From positions 16,724,682 to 16,788,681 of the forward strand of contig NW_020312785.1 of NCBI RefSeq assembly GCF_003265705.1: a DNA stretch of 64,000 bases. The letters run 5' to 3'. Of this stretch, positions 46,541 to 58,559 are shown piece by piece. The position numbers and the translations under genes were made by a program. A model generated the notes under the pieces. That model ran no database searches, had not been told where the DNA came from, and saw only the letters and a program-made list of their open reading frames with translations. The stretch's first letter is position 1. The number at the start of each line of letters is the position of its first letter. Source of the DNA: Callorhinus ursinus. Its lineage: Eukaryota > Chordata > Mammalia > Carnivora > Otariidae.

Positions 46541-46641
46541 CTATAAAAAAATTTCACAGCAGCACCTAGATTAGTGGTTGTTTAAATAAATGACTGATTA
46601 CTACAGTCTAGCCAGGTTGACACACAAAATTAGCCATTACA
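46541..46641 (-). mobile_element. MLT2-like LTR (ERVL), antisense, right part
   Basis: 'tttcacagcagcacctagattagtggttgtttaaa', 'tagccaggttgacacacaaaattagccattaca' completes the 5' end of the LTR started at 45408. Confidence 0.78.
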
Positions 46642-48039
46642 CATGATATGCAACTTTTGTTGTTTTTCAATATAAACATTAAAGATTTATTGTAAAATTA
46701 TTTCATGTTCAAATAATTTTTTGAGAAAAAACACATTTTTGTATACCACTCATATTGAGGCAAATTTTTAAAATGTTAGAAAATTAAAGCTAATGACACA
46801 GAATATATTCACTATCATGTCTAAAATTAAAGTTATTTGTAACACCACATTCTTTTGTCACCTACACCACAACTTTGCATTACATTTTAAACTTGATTTA
46901 GTTTAAACTTAAACTAAATTAAGCCTAAGAATCTTATAAAATGCATTTTTTCCTTAACTTTTATGTTGTTTATGGTCCCATTTTCTGTTTTCCTAAAATA
47001 ACCTTTCCTTTGTTTTAGGATTCTAGCTAGTCCTAAGGTATTTCAATTATTCTGTTTACAAAACAGACTCATGAGAGGCTTACAATGACAAACACTGGAG
47101 GATTGATGAGTGGTTCTATAATTACTTACTCTACAAACATACTCTATACTCTCTATATATCCTATGGATAAAATAGCATAATACTTTCTGGCTCTATAAA
47201 ATTATGGAAGTTTTATTTTAAAATTGAGCTAGTAAACTAGGAAAACATTTGGTAATAGGAAGTTATTCTCTTATATAGCCTCTTATTTCATAGATTTAAG
47301 GACACTCATTATTTTCTTAATACATGTTCATTTGCAAATATAACTTACAAAATAAACAATTTAGCATGACTGAGTTTATGTATGCATTCCAAAGGATATA
47401 TATTGTTTGAATCATTTTACAAAGTGCAAATAAGTCCACAATAAATGGATTTCCTTTTGACCTTGTTACTTTTCTAATTACTGTACTTGAATTGGTCATC
47501 CAGGAAGTAAATGATAATCATTTTGCAGGCCAGGTGCTTCCACACATTACATGAACTGCTTACTGCTTAGCAAGTAAAAGAGATGGGATGTGCAGGGAGA
47601 GTTTCTAGCAGCATGGCTGGACAGGGACATTGCAGCAGCACTATTGTTGCATTTTAAATCATATAATAAGAAAACAAATGTAAACATAATAAATAAACAT
47701 AAGGAATCACTAGACCTCCGGATAAATACTCAAGAAGTCTCATTATTATTTTGTTCCTTGTGAGTGACTCTGATGATATTATAATGCTTATATCAATATT
47801 TTGCTGTTAATAACATCCATATATTTATGTGGTCTCCTAATCAGAGGAACTAAAACATTCATAAACAGCAAACATTTATTAAATCCTTTCTAATGTCCTC
47901 AAGATGGTGTTAACTCTTATTACAGATATAGAAACAACACTTTTGAGTTAAGTGAGGGGGGAAATTCATCCTAGTAGTTGTCTAAGGAGTCTCTATGGGA
48001 AAAAGCAAACAAAGCAAAATGTCTGATTCCCCTGGGAAG
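46642..48039. other. AT-rich single-copy-looking DNA
   Basis: No gene or repeat recognised. Confidence 0.4.
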
Positions 48040-48210
48040 TCGACTTGACTTAGAATCTTTTTCATTTGGGACAAGTTAACTCACTCCCCTACCTGTTTCT
48101 ATACTATAATATGGGAATAATAACAATATTCTTAAGAAATAATAATGAAGTGATTAAGATAATATATATGAAACACTCATAATATTGACTGGCATAAAAT
48201 AGTAGATATT
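48040..48210 (+). mobile_element. Possible MIR fragment, sense
   Basis: 'gggacaagttaactcactcccctacctgtttctatactataatatgggaataataac' and 'gaagtgattaagataatatatatgaaacac' follow the MIR sense order. Confidence 0.5.
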
Positions 48211-48242
48211 AGCTTCTAAATTTCAACATTCAGAAAAGTTAT

Positions 48243-48322
48243 ATCTATCTATCTATAGATAGATAGATGATATAGATAGATAGATGATAGATAGATAGAT
48301 AGATGATAGATAGATGATAGAT
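48243..48322. repeat. (ATCT)n/(AGAT)n microsatellite with a perfect palindrome
   Basis: Units of ATCT on the left switch to AGAT on the right at 48255-48256. Bases 48243-48268 form a perfect 26-bp palindrome. Interrupted AGATG units follow to 48322. Confidence 0.95.
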
Positions 48323-48414
48323 CTCTTGTTGTTTGTTTGTTTTTTTTTTTGTTAAAGATCTATCCCATCATCCTCAAACTTTTTCTTCAAATATCTTCTC
48401 ATTGTTTTCTTCCT

Positions 48415-48791
48415 TGTAATGAAGGATAGTTGGAAGAAAAGCAGGCAGGGACAAGGGGTCCTCGCCCTAAGAGGAAACCACCCTTTAAAAGGATTTTACA
48501 CCACCCTGGAAGGAGCCCTCCACCCTTTCCTACATGATAGGTAGATGACCACCTGATTGGGTGACAGGCTCATGGAAGCTCATGGAGGGTTAATCAGATT
48601 AAAACAGCTCTCCAACAAGCCCATAAAAACCCCTAGACTTAGAAACTCTGGTGACAACTCTCTTGGATCCCCTCCCTCTTCAGGAGCTTTGTACTATTGC
48701 TCAATAAACTTTGCTTTGTTGCCCACCACTCTTTGTCTTTGAAGTGGTGTGACCAAGAACCACAGGCACTAAAGGAGAATTCCTGTAATAC
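48415..48791 (+). mobile_element. ERV1-type solo LTR, sense
   Basis: A gammaretrovirus-like LTR beginning TGTAATGAAGG and ending near CCTGTAATA. CCCATAAAAACCCC (about 48620) serves as the TATA-type box and AATAAA at 48703-48708 as the poly(A) signal. The R-U5 part (TTTGCTTTGTTGCCCACCACTC...GTGTGACCAAGAACC) is well preserved. No gag/pol follows, so it is a solo LTR. At about 377 bp it may carry an internal U3 deletion. The 61-codon frame at 48557 is LTR-derived. Confidence 0.82.
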
Positions 48792-50375
48792 TTGCTGATA
48801 CTATCCACAATATAAATATACGAATGATTTAAAAATAAATTTGCAAACAGGTTCAACCAATGTGTAATATTAACTGATAAATATTAACAAAGGGGCATTT
48901 CCACTCATTATGAGCTTCATTTTTGTGCCAGGAATATTTCTAAAATCAATAACGAATAGGCATAAGAGTAGAGTGGTGCAGAGAGAAGCAAAAGGAATGC
49001 ATATACCTTTGAACTAGTCCTAGCATGAAATTCATGTTAGCCTCAAAGAAGTTGCAGGCTCAGATCCACCCTGCAGGATGTACAAGAGAACAGCTGGCCA
49101 CCCGCAAGGACTGAAATTGATAATCAACCTAGCAACACAACTCAGGTGATAGGCAAAGGGAATCCTTATTAAAATTCACTTTATAGTTTCAGAATGATTG
49201 CAAATAGTACTCCATGGAAAGGAAAAAAAAAACATCTAATTTTCCTTACTAGACTTTCAGAATAATTTCATAACTATACATTTACTCATTTACTTACTGT
49301 ACTAACAGGAGGGATGTGTCATAGATACAACATTTAAATATTTATAGATTACCTAACAAATACAAAAATGGTTAAAAGTAAAATCAAATTAGACACATTT
49401 TTTTCAAAGTCTAGAGAAATTTCACATTTTGACCTTCAGTAGATATTTAACAAATGTTTTGACTCCTAGCCTTAAAAATAATTAAAATTTCTATATTTAT
49501 CATTCAGTAGATAACTAGCTGTCTTTTTTTATTGCTCAAATTGTCTGGGTGAACCATGTGATAAAATACCTTGTTGACTAGTTGTTTTTCTTTTCAATTT
49601 ATTGTGTTGTTACTGTCAAGTCTTCAGTTAGCAAAATGTGTGGAGAAGCATGAGGACCTCTTTGTAAACTCTGATTCCTAACCAAGGGCCTTGTGTAAAA
49701 AGAAATCTCAATACCCTTTTCTTATCGATAATGTGTTAATCAAAACTGCATTTCCAAGATGGAAATTCAGCTCTATGTAAAGTAAAATATTTAATTAATT
49801 ACATATAAAAGTTTCCTTTCCCCTTTGGATATCCCTCATTTAAGGACTGAAGGGGTCCAGGGAAGCTTCACTTTGTGTTTTGTAATCATCAAAAACTTTC
49901 AAGTACCTATTCTACATTTGTGGAAAGAGTGACCTGCATCCATGCTTTCTGAAACAGATGCCAGAAAATACTTCCTAGGCTTCTCTTGTTGCTAGATCAT
50001 AAGCATGTTGCCTGGCTCCTTGTATCAAGCTGGTGGGTGGGATTTTGAATCAGAAGTGGGGGTTCCTTCCAACAAGGGTAGGGCCCGAGACCTGTCTTTC
50101 AAGACAGGAGTGGCAGAGGCAGAACCAGTGCCATTTGATCCCACTCCTGAGGGCTGCTCTCAGTAGCTGCAGCAAAAATGGTTTGGGTTTGCAATGGAGT
50201 ATTCCTGGATGGGCAGGGTTGAGGTCAAATCTCATTTCTTCCTGGAGATAAGTTGTACTACATAATATCTTTCAATGTTTCTTCTTATGCTAAACTAGAT
50301 CAGATCTTGTTTCTTGTAACTAAGTACTAGAGAGAGTAAACTGATTTGGAGTCATCAAATAAACCATTCTCATTG
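48792..50375. other. Non-coding DNA
   Basis: Mostly AT-rich, with a GC-richer part near 50030-50240. The two 61-72-codon frames there lie on opposite strands over the same bases and are treated as chance. Confidence 0.4.
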
Positions 50376-50650
50376 TGTTACTGAACCTGGACTGAAGAAC
50401 CAAGCAGCACTCAGAGATCTTGGAGGACAGGAGGTTTGTTTAACACCAGCGGGCTCAGAGGAGAATGATCTCCAAAGGTCTGAGCCCCGAGCACAGAGAG
50501 AGGGGGTCATTTATACACTTCTACTTCTGCATACTTGGTATGGGAGGGAAATGGAGCAGGGAGATGAACCCTGGGGGGTACATGGGAGAAGAGCCCCAGG
50601 GCAGGGACTGGGACTCCCTTGCTGGCTCTGTCGGCCATCTTAGAACACAG
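50376..50650 (-). mobile_element. ERV1-type LTR fragment, antisense
   Basis: On the minus strand, TATAAATGACCCCC (50502-50515), then CTCGGGGCTCAGACCTTTGG, CTGAGCCCGCTGGTG, a degraded poly(A) signal (AACAAA), and a U5 ending CAGTAACA at 50376. This is the R-U5 layout of a gammaretrovirus-like LTR. The U3 edge (about 50650) is uncertain. The 101-codon frame at 50465 lies on the other strand across it. Confidence 0.68.
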
Positions 50651-52219
50651 ATTTTTCCCTATCAGTTGTACCTGGAAAAATGTAATGTTCAGAGACTGAT
50701 TTTATTTTTTCAAGTTTCACAGCCAGGTAGGAATAAAATCAGGATTAGAGCCCATGTTTTTCAAATGTAAACATTATGCACACATGGTTTTGTTTTTTAA
50801 TCCAAACTCTTTTAAATAGCTGAATATCTGGGTATTTTAGTCAATACTCCAAAGAAAAACAACTCTGTGATTCTGCTTATTTTGTCTTATCAACATAGTT
50901 AAAATTGATAAAAAAATAAATTCTTTTGTGGGGTTAGAGTGACAGAGAAAGAAACCCACCACATCTTATGCCACTGAAAGCTCCTCAGATTTCTAATCAT
51001 TTGTTACAAAACAAACTGGCTAGGTTTGCTTAACTATCAATTCAATAGACAGATAAGGGCCAAAGCAAGAGGGGGAGTGCTATCTACTTTCCATTACTCT
51101 CTGGGCCTTTTAAAAACTATTATAGTAAAACGATCCAAAAAAAATGTTTCCTTTGGGTCCACAGTTACTACATTTTAAAGCTATTATTTCTTTAAAGAGA
51201 AATGATAAACTGCAGGAAATTATTTATAGGCTCAGATCGTCCTTCTCTATAATATGTGACTTGCTCCCCTGACCTGAAGGTCGGTTGTCTTGGGTCCTTT
51301 TAAAGCTATGGATGAATGAATTTTTGAGCTAAGAATCATATTATGGTAAGCATCTTTCTCCTTGAATACTTTTCATTCAGCTCTCAGCTCTCTAAATCAG
51401 GATATATTAGATTAGAAATGCTTTAGAAATTCTCAAAGGTTATAACTGCATATGTGAAGAAAAATGATCTTAAAGATAGCTAAGGACTAAACCACATATC
51501 AAAACTAACACTTGCACTGCTCTGAGAAGCAAAATGGCTGCCCCCACACTCTATAGAGCAAGTAATATAACTCACAGGGGAAACACGATTAAAGAAATCA
51601 CATATATCATGAGCATAGAAGTCCAAAATGTCCTTTTAGTGTTGTCTAGAAGTATATATTGTAGGAATTTATTCTTGAGATTTAAGTCACAGAAAGTGTA
51701 GATTTTGCTTCTTAAATTTAAAAAGCATAGTACATAATATTTACACATTTGTAATATCCATGTTTGTTCATTTCTTTTTTAAAAAATTGTTTCTTTTACA
51801 AATATTTAACACAGCATTAATGCTCAAATTGCTGTTAGCAGCAAGGGCATCTAGGTGAAATGATATAGATGAAGCTCTATCACTTATGGATCTTATATTC
51901 CAGGGAGGAGGAGAAAAAAAATTGGAAAGGAATAATTATTATGCTTAATTTTCAGAAAAAAATAACAGAGACATGCATACAAGGATACCTAATATAGGCT
52001 ATTGTATTCAAGAAAAGCTCAAATTAGATATAATATTTGAACTAAAACCTATGTCACGAATCAGATTTTGCTAGATGAAGAAATGAGAAAAATGTTTTAG
52101 GAAAAAAATACATTCAAATTGGACCTGATCTTAGGCAAACCTTGAAATTTGGTAATCAGTTTTATAACATGCCAAATCACATGGCTTTTGTCTGCCCTGG
52201 CTCATTGCCTCTCATTTAT
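50651..52219. other. AT-rich non-coding DNA
   Basis: No gene or repeat recognised. Confidence 0.4.
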
Positions 52220-53035
52220 TTTATTGTAGCACCCCAATTTGCATTTTACCTTTCAATATTTCTGAAATCCTGCCACTTTTCCCTTCCCAATACCATTGCT
52301 TTAATTAAGACTTCATGATTTCCTGCTGGGATTACTACATCAACCTTCTTTCTATTTGTTCTCTCTAGCCTGGGCTATCAGTTCCCAGTTCCCCACTCTC
52401 TTCATCCTAGACTTAGCTCTCACACCGGAGCTAGTGACAATATTTTAAAAATTTATGTAATCAATATCCTCCATTACTTAAAATCCCTTATTGTCAATCC
52501 ATTAAAAGTCTTTGGTTAGAATTTGAAGACCTTAGTACAAAGCTCTTGGCCATGTTTTGTGACTACCAAAAAGCTTTGAACACCTTTTCTACATTTGAGA
52601 AATTGGCAAGGCTCTTTATGATGTGGTCTTTCCTGCCTTTTTATCTAGTACTATCTTATAAACTCCTTCTTTGTTTCAACCATAAATAACCAATTTTAGT
52701 AACCCCTTGACATGCTGTGCCTTGCTTGGAGGGTTTCCTATGGACTACATTTCCTTGTATCCATCCTCCTCCCATCTCTGCCTGAAAAATTTGTATATGC
52801 CTATTTATATTTAGTTGATATTTACTCCACTAACTGTAGCTATGTTTATTTGCCCTTTCTCTGTACTTTATCCTGACCCTGCTCATTTCATTCTTTTTGA
52901 TAGTATTTATACACATCTCAGGCAGTTCAAACTGTGTTCATTCATCAGCAGAGAACCATTCTCTTCTTCATATTTGTATCCTGGCATGGAGAAGTCTATA
53001 GAAGTGTAGGTTCCCAATAAATAATGGTAAAATGA
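52220..53035 (+). mobile_element. L2 element, sense, long 3' fragment
   Basis: About 0.8 kb with L2 words in order: 'attacttaaaatcccttattgtcaat', 'tatgatgtggtctttcctgcc', 'cccttgacatgctgtgcc', 'tcaaactgtgttcattcatcag', and at the 3' end 'gtatcctggcatggag', 'gtaggttcccaataaataatgg'. Old and diverged. Confidence 0.65.
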
Positions 53036-53065
53036 ATGCTTTTAATATTTCACATTGTCTCAATT

Positions 53066-53260
53066 TTTTTTAAAGATTTAATTTATTTATTTGACAGAGA
53101 GAGACACAGCGAGAGGGGGAACACAAGCAGGGGGAGTGGAGGAGGGAGAAAGAGGCTTCCCACTGAGCAGGGAGCCCGATGTGGGACTCAATCCCAGGAC
53201 CCTGGGATCACGACCTGAGCCGAAGGCAGACGCTTAACGACTGAGCCACTCAGGTGCCCC
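53066..53260 (-). mobile_element. Can-SINE, antisense
   Basis: Complete antisense copy with a 10-bp flanking duplication TGTCTCAATT (53056-53065 and 53261-53270). The tail side is T-rich. Confidence 0.95.
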
Positions 53261-53270
53261 TGTCTCAATT

Positions 53271-54429
53271 ATTTTTTAAATAAAGACTATGAATTCTAAA
53301 GAAAATATTTCAGATTTTCAATGATAACCTTTCTATTTTGATTACCATAATTATTTATAATTAAAAATGATACATACTATAAAATATATGTTTTATTCTT
53401 ACAGTGATTTTTTAATGATGTCACCAAATAGACACACACTTTCCCAATGAGTATGAGTTTATTTTTAATATGTGTATTGGGCTTTTGAAATATCATTTGA
53501 AACAAATCAAAGTGCATGGAATACTGTTCACAAATATGATTCAAGCATATCAGCTTATAGGTCATGCTCAGCATGTACACAACTATTAAAATAAATTAAA
53601 TAATTTATACCAGCAGCTAGGTGGTGAAAATAACTAGGAAATGAAAACTGTTTTCCCATTCAGATTGCATCTACTGAGGCAGAGAAAAGAACTGTTGATG
53701 CAAGGATCTGGTAATACATCCTTTTCCACTTATAATTCCTTCCCCCCAACCCCCACATTTTTCTATTCTTTTCTTAGTTCTTGCTTCTCAATACAAGAAA
53801 AATTCATCTTCAAAACGGTGGTTGAAACTTTTACAATCTTAGAAATATTTTGAAAAATATAAAAAAATTCTTATATATGTATCTATAAATCTGTATTATA
53901 TATGTATGTACATGTACATATATATATATATTTCATGAAACCAGAAGGTATTTCACCTATAATTTGTTCATACTCTTTAGTTTAGTACTTTTGGCACAAA
54001 TCATATAATCAGTATTTGTTGGTTGAATTTCTCAGGCTCATAGGCATTCTTCAGACTAAATTAGAACTCTCTATTTTTAATTCCTGTTTGAAGGATTCTA
54101 TGATCCTACTTAGCCCTTTCCCAAACTCTGTTCAGAAAATACTTATTCACTTGATATTCAGAAAATCTTCTCTGGAGAAGTTGGTCTGTCTTCAGTTAGT
54201 ACATCAGTGTGAAGGGCACGAAAGAAGGTATTCTGGGAAAAATTAAAAATAAATGGTAAATTTCTGCTTTTAGGCACAATGGAGTAACAGGGTCTAAACT
54301 TAAACTCAATCTATTGAAAAACAAACAAAAGCACCAGAACAAATATATAAAAGAATAGTTTTTAAGTTTTCAGACATTGGATAGCAGGTAGTATAGGCCT
54401 GTGATCCCCCAAAAAAGGAAAATGAGTTA
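53271..54429. other. AT-rich non-coding DNA
   Basis: A TA/TG-rich stretch lies at 53870-53935. No gene recognised. Confidence 0.4.
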
Positions 54430-54770
54430 GAATTTTACTTTGTTATTCCCTATGTCTGGAAACCTTTCCTTGGATATCTGCCTGTTCAGTTCTTTGCCTC
54501 TTGAGTTCTCTGCTGAAATGACATTTTACCAGTGATGTTTTTTGATGACTTTTTATAAAATAATCGCTAATCTCAGCCACTCTCTATTGGTCTCATTCTT
54601 CTGTATTTTCTTTATATATTTAAAAAAATATGTAGTCTGTGATTGTACTAGAATATAATCTTGAGAATAAAGAGTTTTTTTGTTTGTTTGCTGCTATAAA
54701 CAAAGTAACTAGGAAAATGCCAGTCACACATTTGGTGCTTTATAATGAATGAGTAAAATCTCCACATATC
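54430..54770 (+). mobile_element. L2 fragment, sense
   Basis: 'ttattccctatgtctggaaacctttcct', 'tctcttgagttctctgctgaaatgacattttacc', 'gattgtactagaatataatcttgag', 'atgccagtcacacatttggtgctttataatgaatgag' follow the L2 3' order. Confidence 0.7.
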
Positions 54771-54848
54771 AGGTGAACCATATACTTATTTATTTAATTG
54801 CTTGACTCCAGACTTTATTATTAGATCTACTTTATTATTCCTAGCCTT

Positions 54849-55042
54849 TGGGTTGCGTGGGTGGCTTGGTCGTTGAGCGTTTGCCTTTGGCTCAGGTCAT
54901 GATCCCAGGGTCCTGGGATTGAACCCCACATTGAGCTCCCTGGTTAGCGGGAAGCCTGCTTCTCCCTCTCCCTCTGCCTGTCGCTCTGCCTACCTGTGCT
55001 CTATCTCTGTTAAATAAATAAATAAAAATCTTAAAAAAAAAA
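54849..55042 (+). mobile_element. Can-SINE, sense
   Basis: GGGTTGCGTGGGTGGCTTGG head, CATGATCCCAGGGTCCTGGG body, AAATAAATAAATAAAAATCTT tail. Target-site duplication ATTCCTAGCCTT, perfect over 12 bp (54837-54848 and 55043-55054). Confidence 0.95.
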
Positions 55043-55054
55043 ATTCCTAGCCTT

Positions 55055-55414
55055 CATGGGAGGAAATAGGAAGAAAAGATACTGGATACTTTTGATCTTT
55101 TTTCCTCTCTTACTTTTGTTTCTTCTATTTCTCCTTTCCTGAAAATGTTGTCAATTCCAGGATAAGTTTATTTTTTTTTCTTCCGATCAGCAAACTCTGT
55201 GATATGTTCCATATTGTATTGTATCTTTAAACAATAACAAGCCATGAACTCGATGGAAATATCCTCTAGCTATATATACACATCTCCTTATGCCTTTATA
55301 CAAGTTGTAATGCTTATATAGTCTGAATACAAAGACAATGGTATCAGTATAATCAGTGGAATTTGGTTAAAAAAGGAACAATCATAAAAAGTAAAATTTT
55401 TGCTGGCTCATTTT
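55055..55414. other. Non-coding DNA
   Basis: Nothing recognised. Confidence 0.4.
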
Positions 55415-55640
55415 TCATTCCTCCATTCATTATATATTGACTGAGCCCTCCTGTGTGTTAGACCTTATGTGGGGTACTGGGATATAGCATAAAATGAAAG
55501 AGTTGTGTGCCCTGCATGAAACCTAGAGTCTTCTGAGGATGAAAGACATTAGATCAATTAATACAGAAAAAGAAATTGTTAATTATGGAGAAAAATGCAG
55601 AAGGTCCTATGAAAATATAGAGGATCCATAGTGACATGGA
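55415..55640 (-). mobile_element. L2 fragment, antisense
   Basis: 'cattcctccattcattatatattgactgagccc', 'tgtgtgttagaccttatgtggggtactgggatatagcataaaatg', 'gccctgcatgaaacctagagtct' is the reverse of the L2 3' end. Confidence 0.65.
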
Positions 55641-55859
55641 ATAAATGCAGAATATGAGACACATTCTCACATGTGTGAGAAAGGCACAACTAAATGCATT
55701 AAGATGACACACTTGAACTATACGATTCAGTACATGACAAAGCTGGGGAAGTTAAAACTGGACTTCAAAAAAAAATAACTTCTTCACAACTTGTGATCAA
55801 GAAATCTATCAATGGAGCAACCAAAACGGCAGTGTTGTCAAATTATATAAAAGAGCTGT

Positions 55860-56330
55860 AACTGAAATTTATATTTTTATAAGTAATCACAGGAAACACA
55901 ACTTATAGTCAATTATGTTAACACGTTTTTTTCCCACTAGAAAATATACTGCGCAAGTATTTTGAAGGTTCAGTATCAACCAGATCGTTTGTCAGTGTTT
56001 TCACACCATACAGAATAAATCTTATCTTTGCCAGACAAGAATAAATACGCTAGTTCTTTTGTATTTTGACTTTTAACTTTGTGCCAGAAGTGCCACTGAA
56101 ATCAACTTCTGACTAGAGGAGATAAAATAAACTCTCCAAAGAGCTGAGCCTGTCAAAGCAGATGAAAAAAACATCTCTCTCGGATGCTCAAATAATGGAT
56201 GCTGCATACATAAGTAAAATTCAAGAGAAACTTCAGTTCTTCTCACATTTAAATTAAGTTTTCTTGTTCAAGCCTCTGCTGGATTTCAGCATCTTTACTT
56301 AGTCACCCTAGACAGAAAAATGTATTTGGA
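55860..56330. other. Candidate conserved non-coding element
   Basis: Single-copy-looking sequence with mixed composition, retained CpGs (for example ACTGCGCAAG, AATACGCTAG) and no repeat signature. Conservation cannot be shown from one sequence. Confidence 0.22.
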
Positions 56331-58559
56331 TCTATAAATATTAGAGTTTTCATTGATGTGACACTGAATTTCTTTTCACCATAATGAGGCGGATTCTGGT
56401 AGAAAAGAAATGAATGAAGAATACTCAGGACATGGTTGCTAAGGAAACTAGCAATATCTTTTCCTCATGATTAGACATTGAAGTAACTGATTTTCCTTTC
56501 CTTTTTTTTTTTTTTTTTTAGTGCAGAGGAATGTATCCTGATTTTTTTTTTTTAACTTTTAAACTAATAATCTACACTGTTTTCCTTTTGCATTCAATTC
56601 TGTTTATTTTATCCCAGGAATCTCTGAACTACTATCAGTTACAGATTAAATCAACCTGAAACCCTTTTGTTAGTCAGTTGTATAAAAAATAAAAACTGTG
56701 GATTGTCTTCTAACCCCAAAGTTGATCTGAAAACTGCTGTTTTAAGAGATGACATGAAAATCTTTGCCTTCAAGGGTGTAGTTTCTGCTTATTGTAACTA
56801 ATCAGTGTGTGTCTATGTGTAGACTTGTACATGGGTGTATACAGTGTCTGTGACAAGGCACATTTCTGGAAAGATGCACTTTTACAAATAATTAAACTGA
56901 TATGTCAGAATTTTCAGATCTCTGAACACCAATATAAAAAATCCCCAAAACTCTGTTATTAAAGTCTTATTACCAGAAACAGACAGAAGGGACCTCCCTA
57001 CACCTAGGATAATCTAGTACTGCCTTTTTGAATAGATGTTAATGTAAAATAATTTATAGCTGTTAAATTTTTCATACATTAAACATTTGGTATTTAATCT
57101 TTGAAATGTGGAACATCAATGGCACAGACTCTTGGAAGCTGAAAAATTCGTCAACAAATTTGAAAGTATTTTTTTTCTCCATAAATATTTCTCTGTGGAT
57201 CCAACACAACATCCCACACAAAAAATAGCAAGTTCACTTGTTCTCATCTAGTATTTTTTTCCCTATGTGGTCACACATCTTCAAACCTATCCTAGGGTAT
57301 GTTCTACAAAATTTATTTGGCTATAGTTTTTTATGTGAATCTGGCCATGTTTAGAATAATTCCCAAGCATAAAAAAACTTCTAGTTAATGCATTCTTTAT
57401 TTACTGCTTACACATATAATATGCATTTTGGTTAGAATAATGGTAAATGAATTAAAAGTGGAATAAAATAGAAAATCGTATCCTCATTTTATTTTCTTTT
57501 TATTTTATATTAAATTTTTCATAGTAATACTTGCATATGAAAGAGACTAAATAATATGACTTTAAAAAGTGCTCTTTCTCATTCCACCTGCTCCATCCTT
57601 AACCCTACTCCCAAAGAACAAACTCGTATTAGTTTCTTCTGTTAGCCGGAATGCCACCAGTTCTGGCTGGACGGAATATACAACTCATTTCAAATTTCAC
57701 CTAAGTTTGAGAGTTGGTACGAGTAGCTGTGTAGTGGGCAAAAGAGAATCAGGAGTATTCTTGTTCCTTATCTCGGTGACAAGAATAATCAGCCAGTCTA
57801 GAAACTTTAGACCTATCCAAAATCCCACTCTTCTTCACACCTCACGTCCAGTGCACCACTGAATTACACTTTACTCGAACCCATTCTTCCTTTTTCCATT
57901 CCTATGACCAATGTCAGAGATTGAAAACTCATTCTCTCTGCCCTAGATTATTGCAATAATCACCTGTTACCCATCATGCTGGCCTCTTATCTAGACTACC
58001 CAGGGTAATCTACCTACAGTAAATGTCTTACATGTAGCAAATGGTTTATTTTACTTGTTCCCATTATTTACATAATATTTCCAAAACTGTTGTTCAGTCT
58101 TTGGTAAAAAGGAGAAATATTATTTGTTCATAAGCATAAATATATTAATATGAACATAGTTAAACATTTTCCTTTCTCATAGCAAGCTTTTTTGTCATCT
58201 TTAAGACCTTGAAATACCTGAGAAATCTCCCAGAAACTATGCAATATTTCCCCTTTGCCTTTGAGCAAGTAATCTTTTCCATCTTATATATGTGTGTGTA
58301 TATAAAATTCCATTTAATAGGCGATTTCTGCATCTTAGAGTTGGCGAGGGGAGGAATCTAATCTACCAAAAAATGTCCTATCCCTAGCTGACCCATCTGT
58401 ATCCAAATTGTTATGCACCTCTCCAACTTCACCTTTTCCAATTTTCTACATTAAGTTCTCACCACTTAAAGCTTTCATTTTTTTAATATAAGTTTAGTTT
58501 TATTAATAAAGTTAATTAATTTTACACAGTTATCTCATGCCCGGAAGACTTTATTTATT
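56331..58559. other. AT-rich non-coding DNA
   Basis: T-runs at 56501-56519 and 56543-56553. The 97-codon frame at 57569-57862 lacks a domain. A short segment near 57930-58000 ('gattattgcaataatcacctgttacccatcatgctgg') belongs to the same unnamed old repeat type as 42880-43264. Confidence 0.4.

Noticed and set aside
48243..48322. Regularly spaced short repeats, considered as a CRISPR-like array
   Set aside because: Simple tetranucleotide microsatellite in vertebrate DNA; no spacers.
48415..50650. The two ERV1-type LTRs as ends of one provirus
   Set aside because: They are in opposite orientation, have different R-U5 sequence, and no gag/pol/env-like sequence lies between them.
57569..57862. 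97-codon plus-strand frame
   Set aside because: No recognisable domain, no Kozak-like or splice context that I can support. Left as chance.
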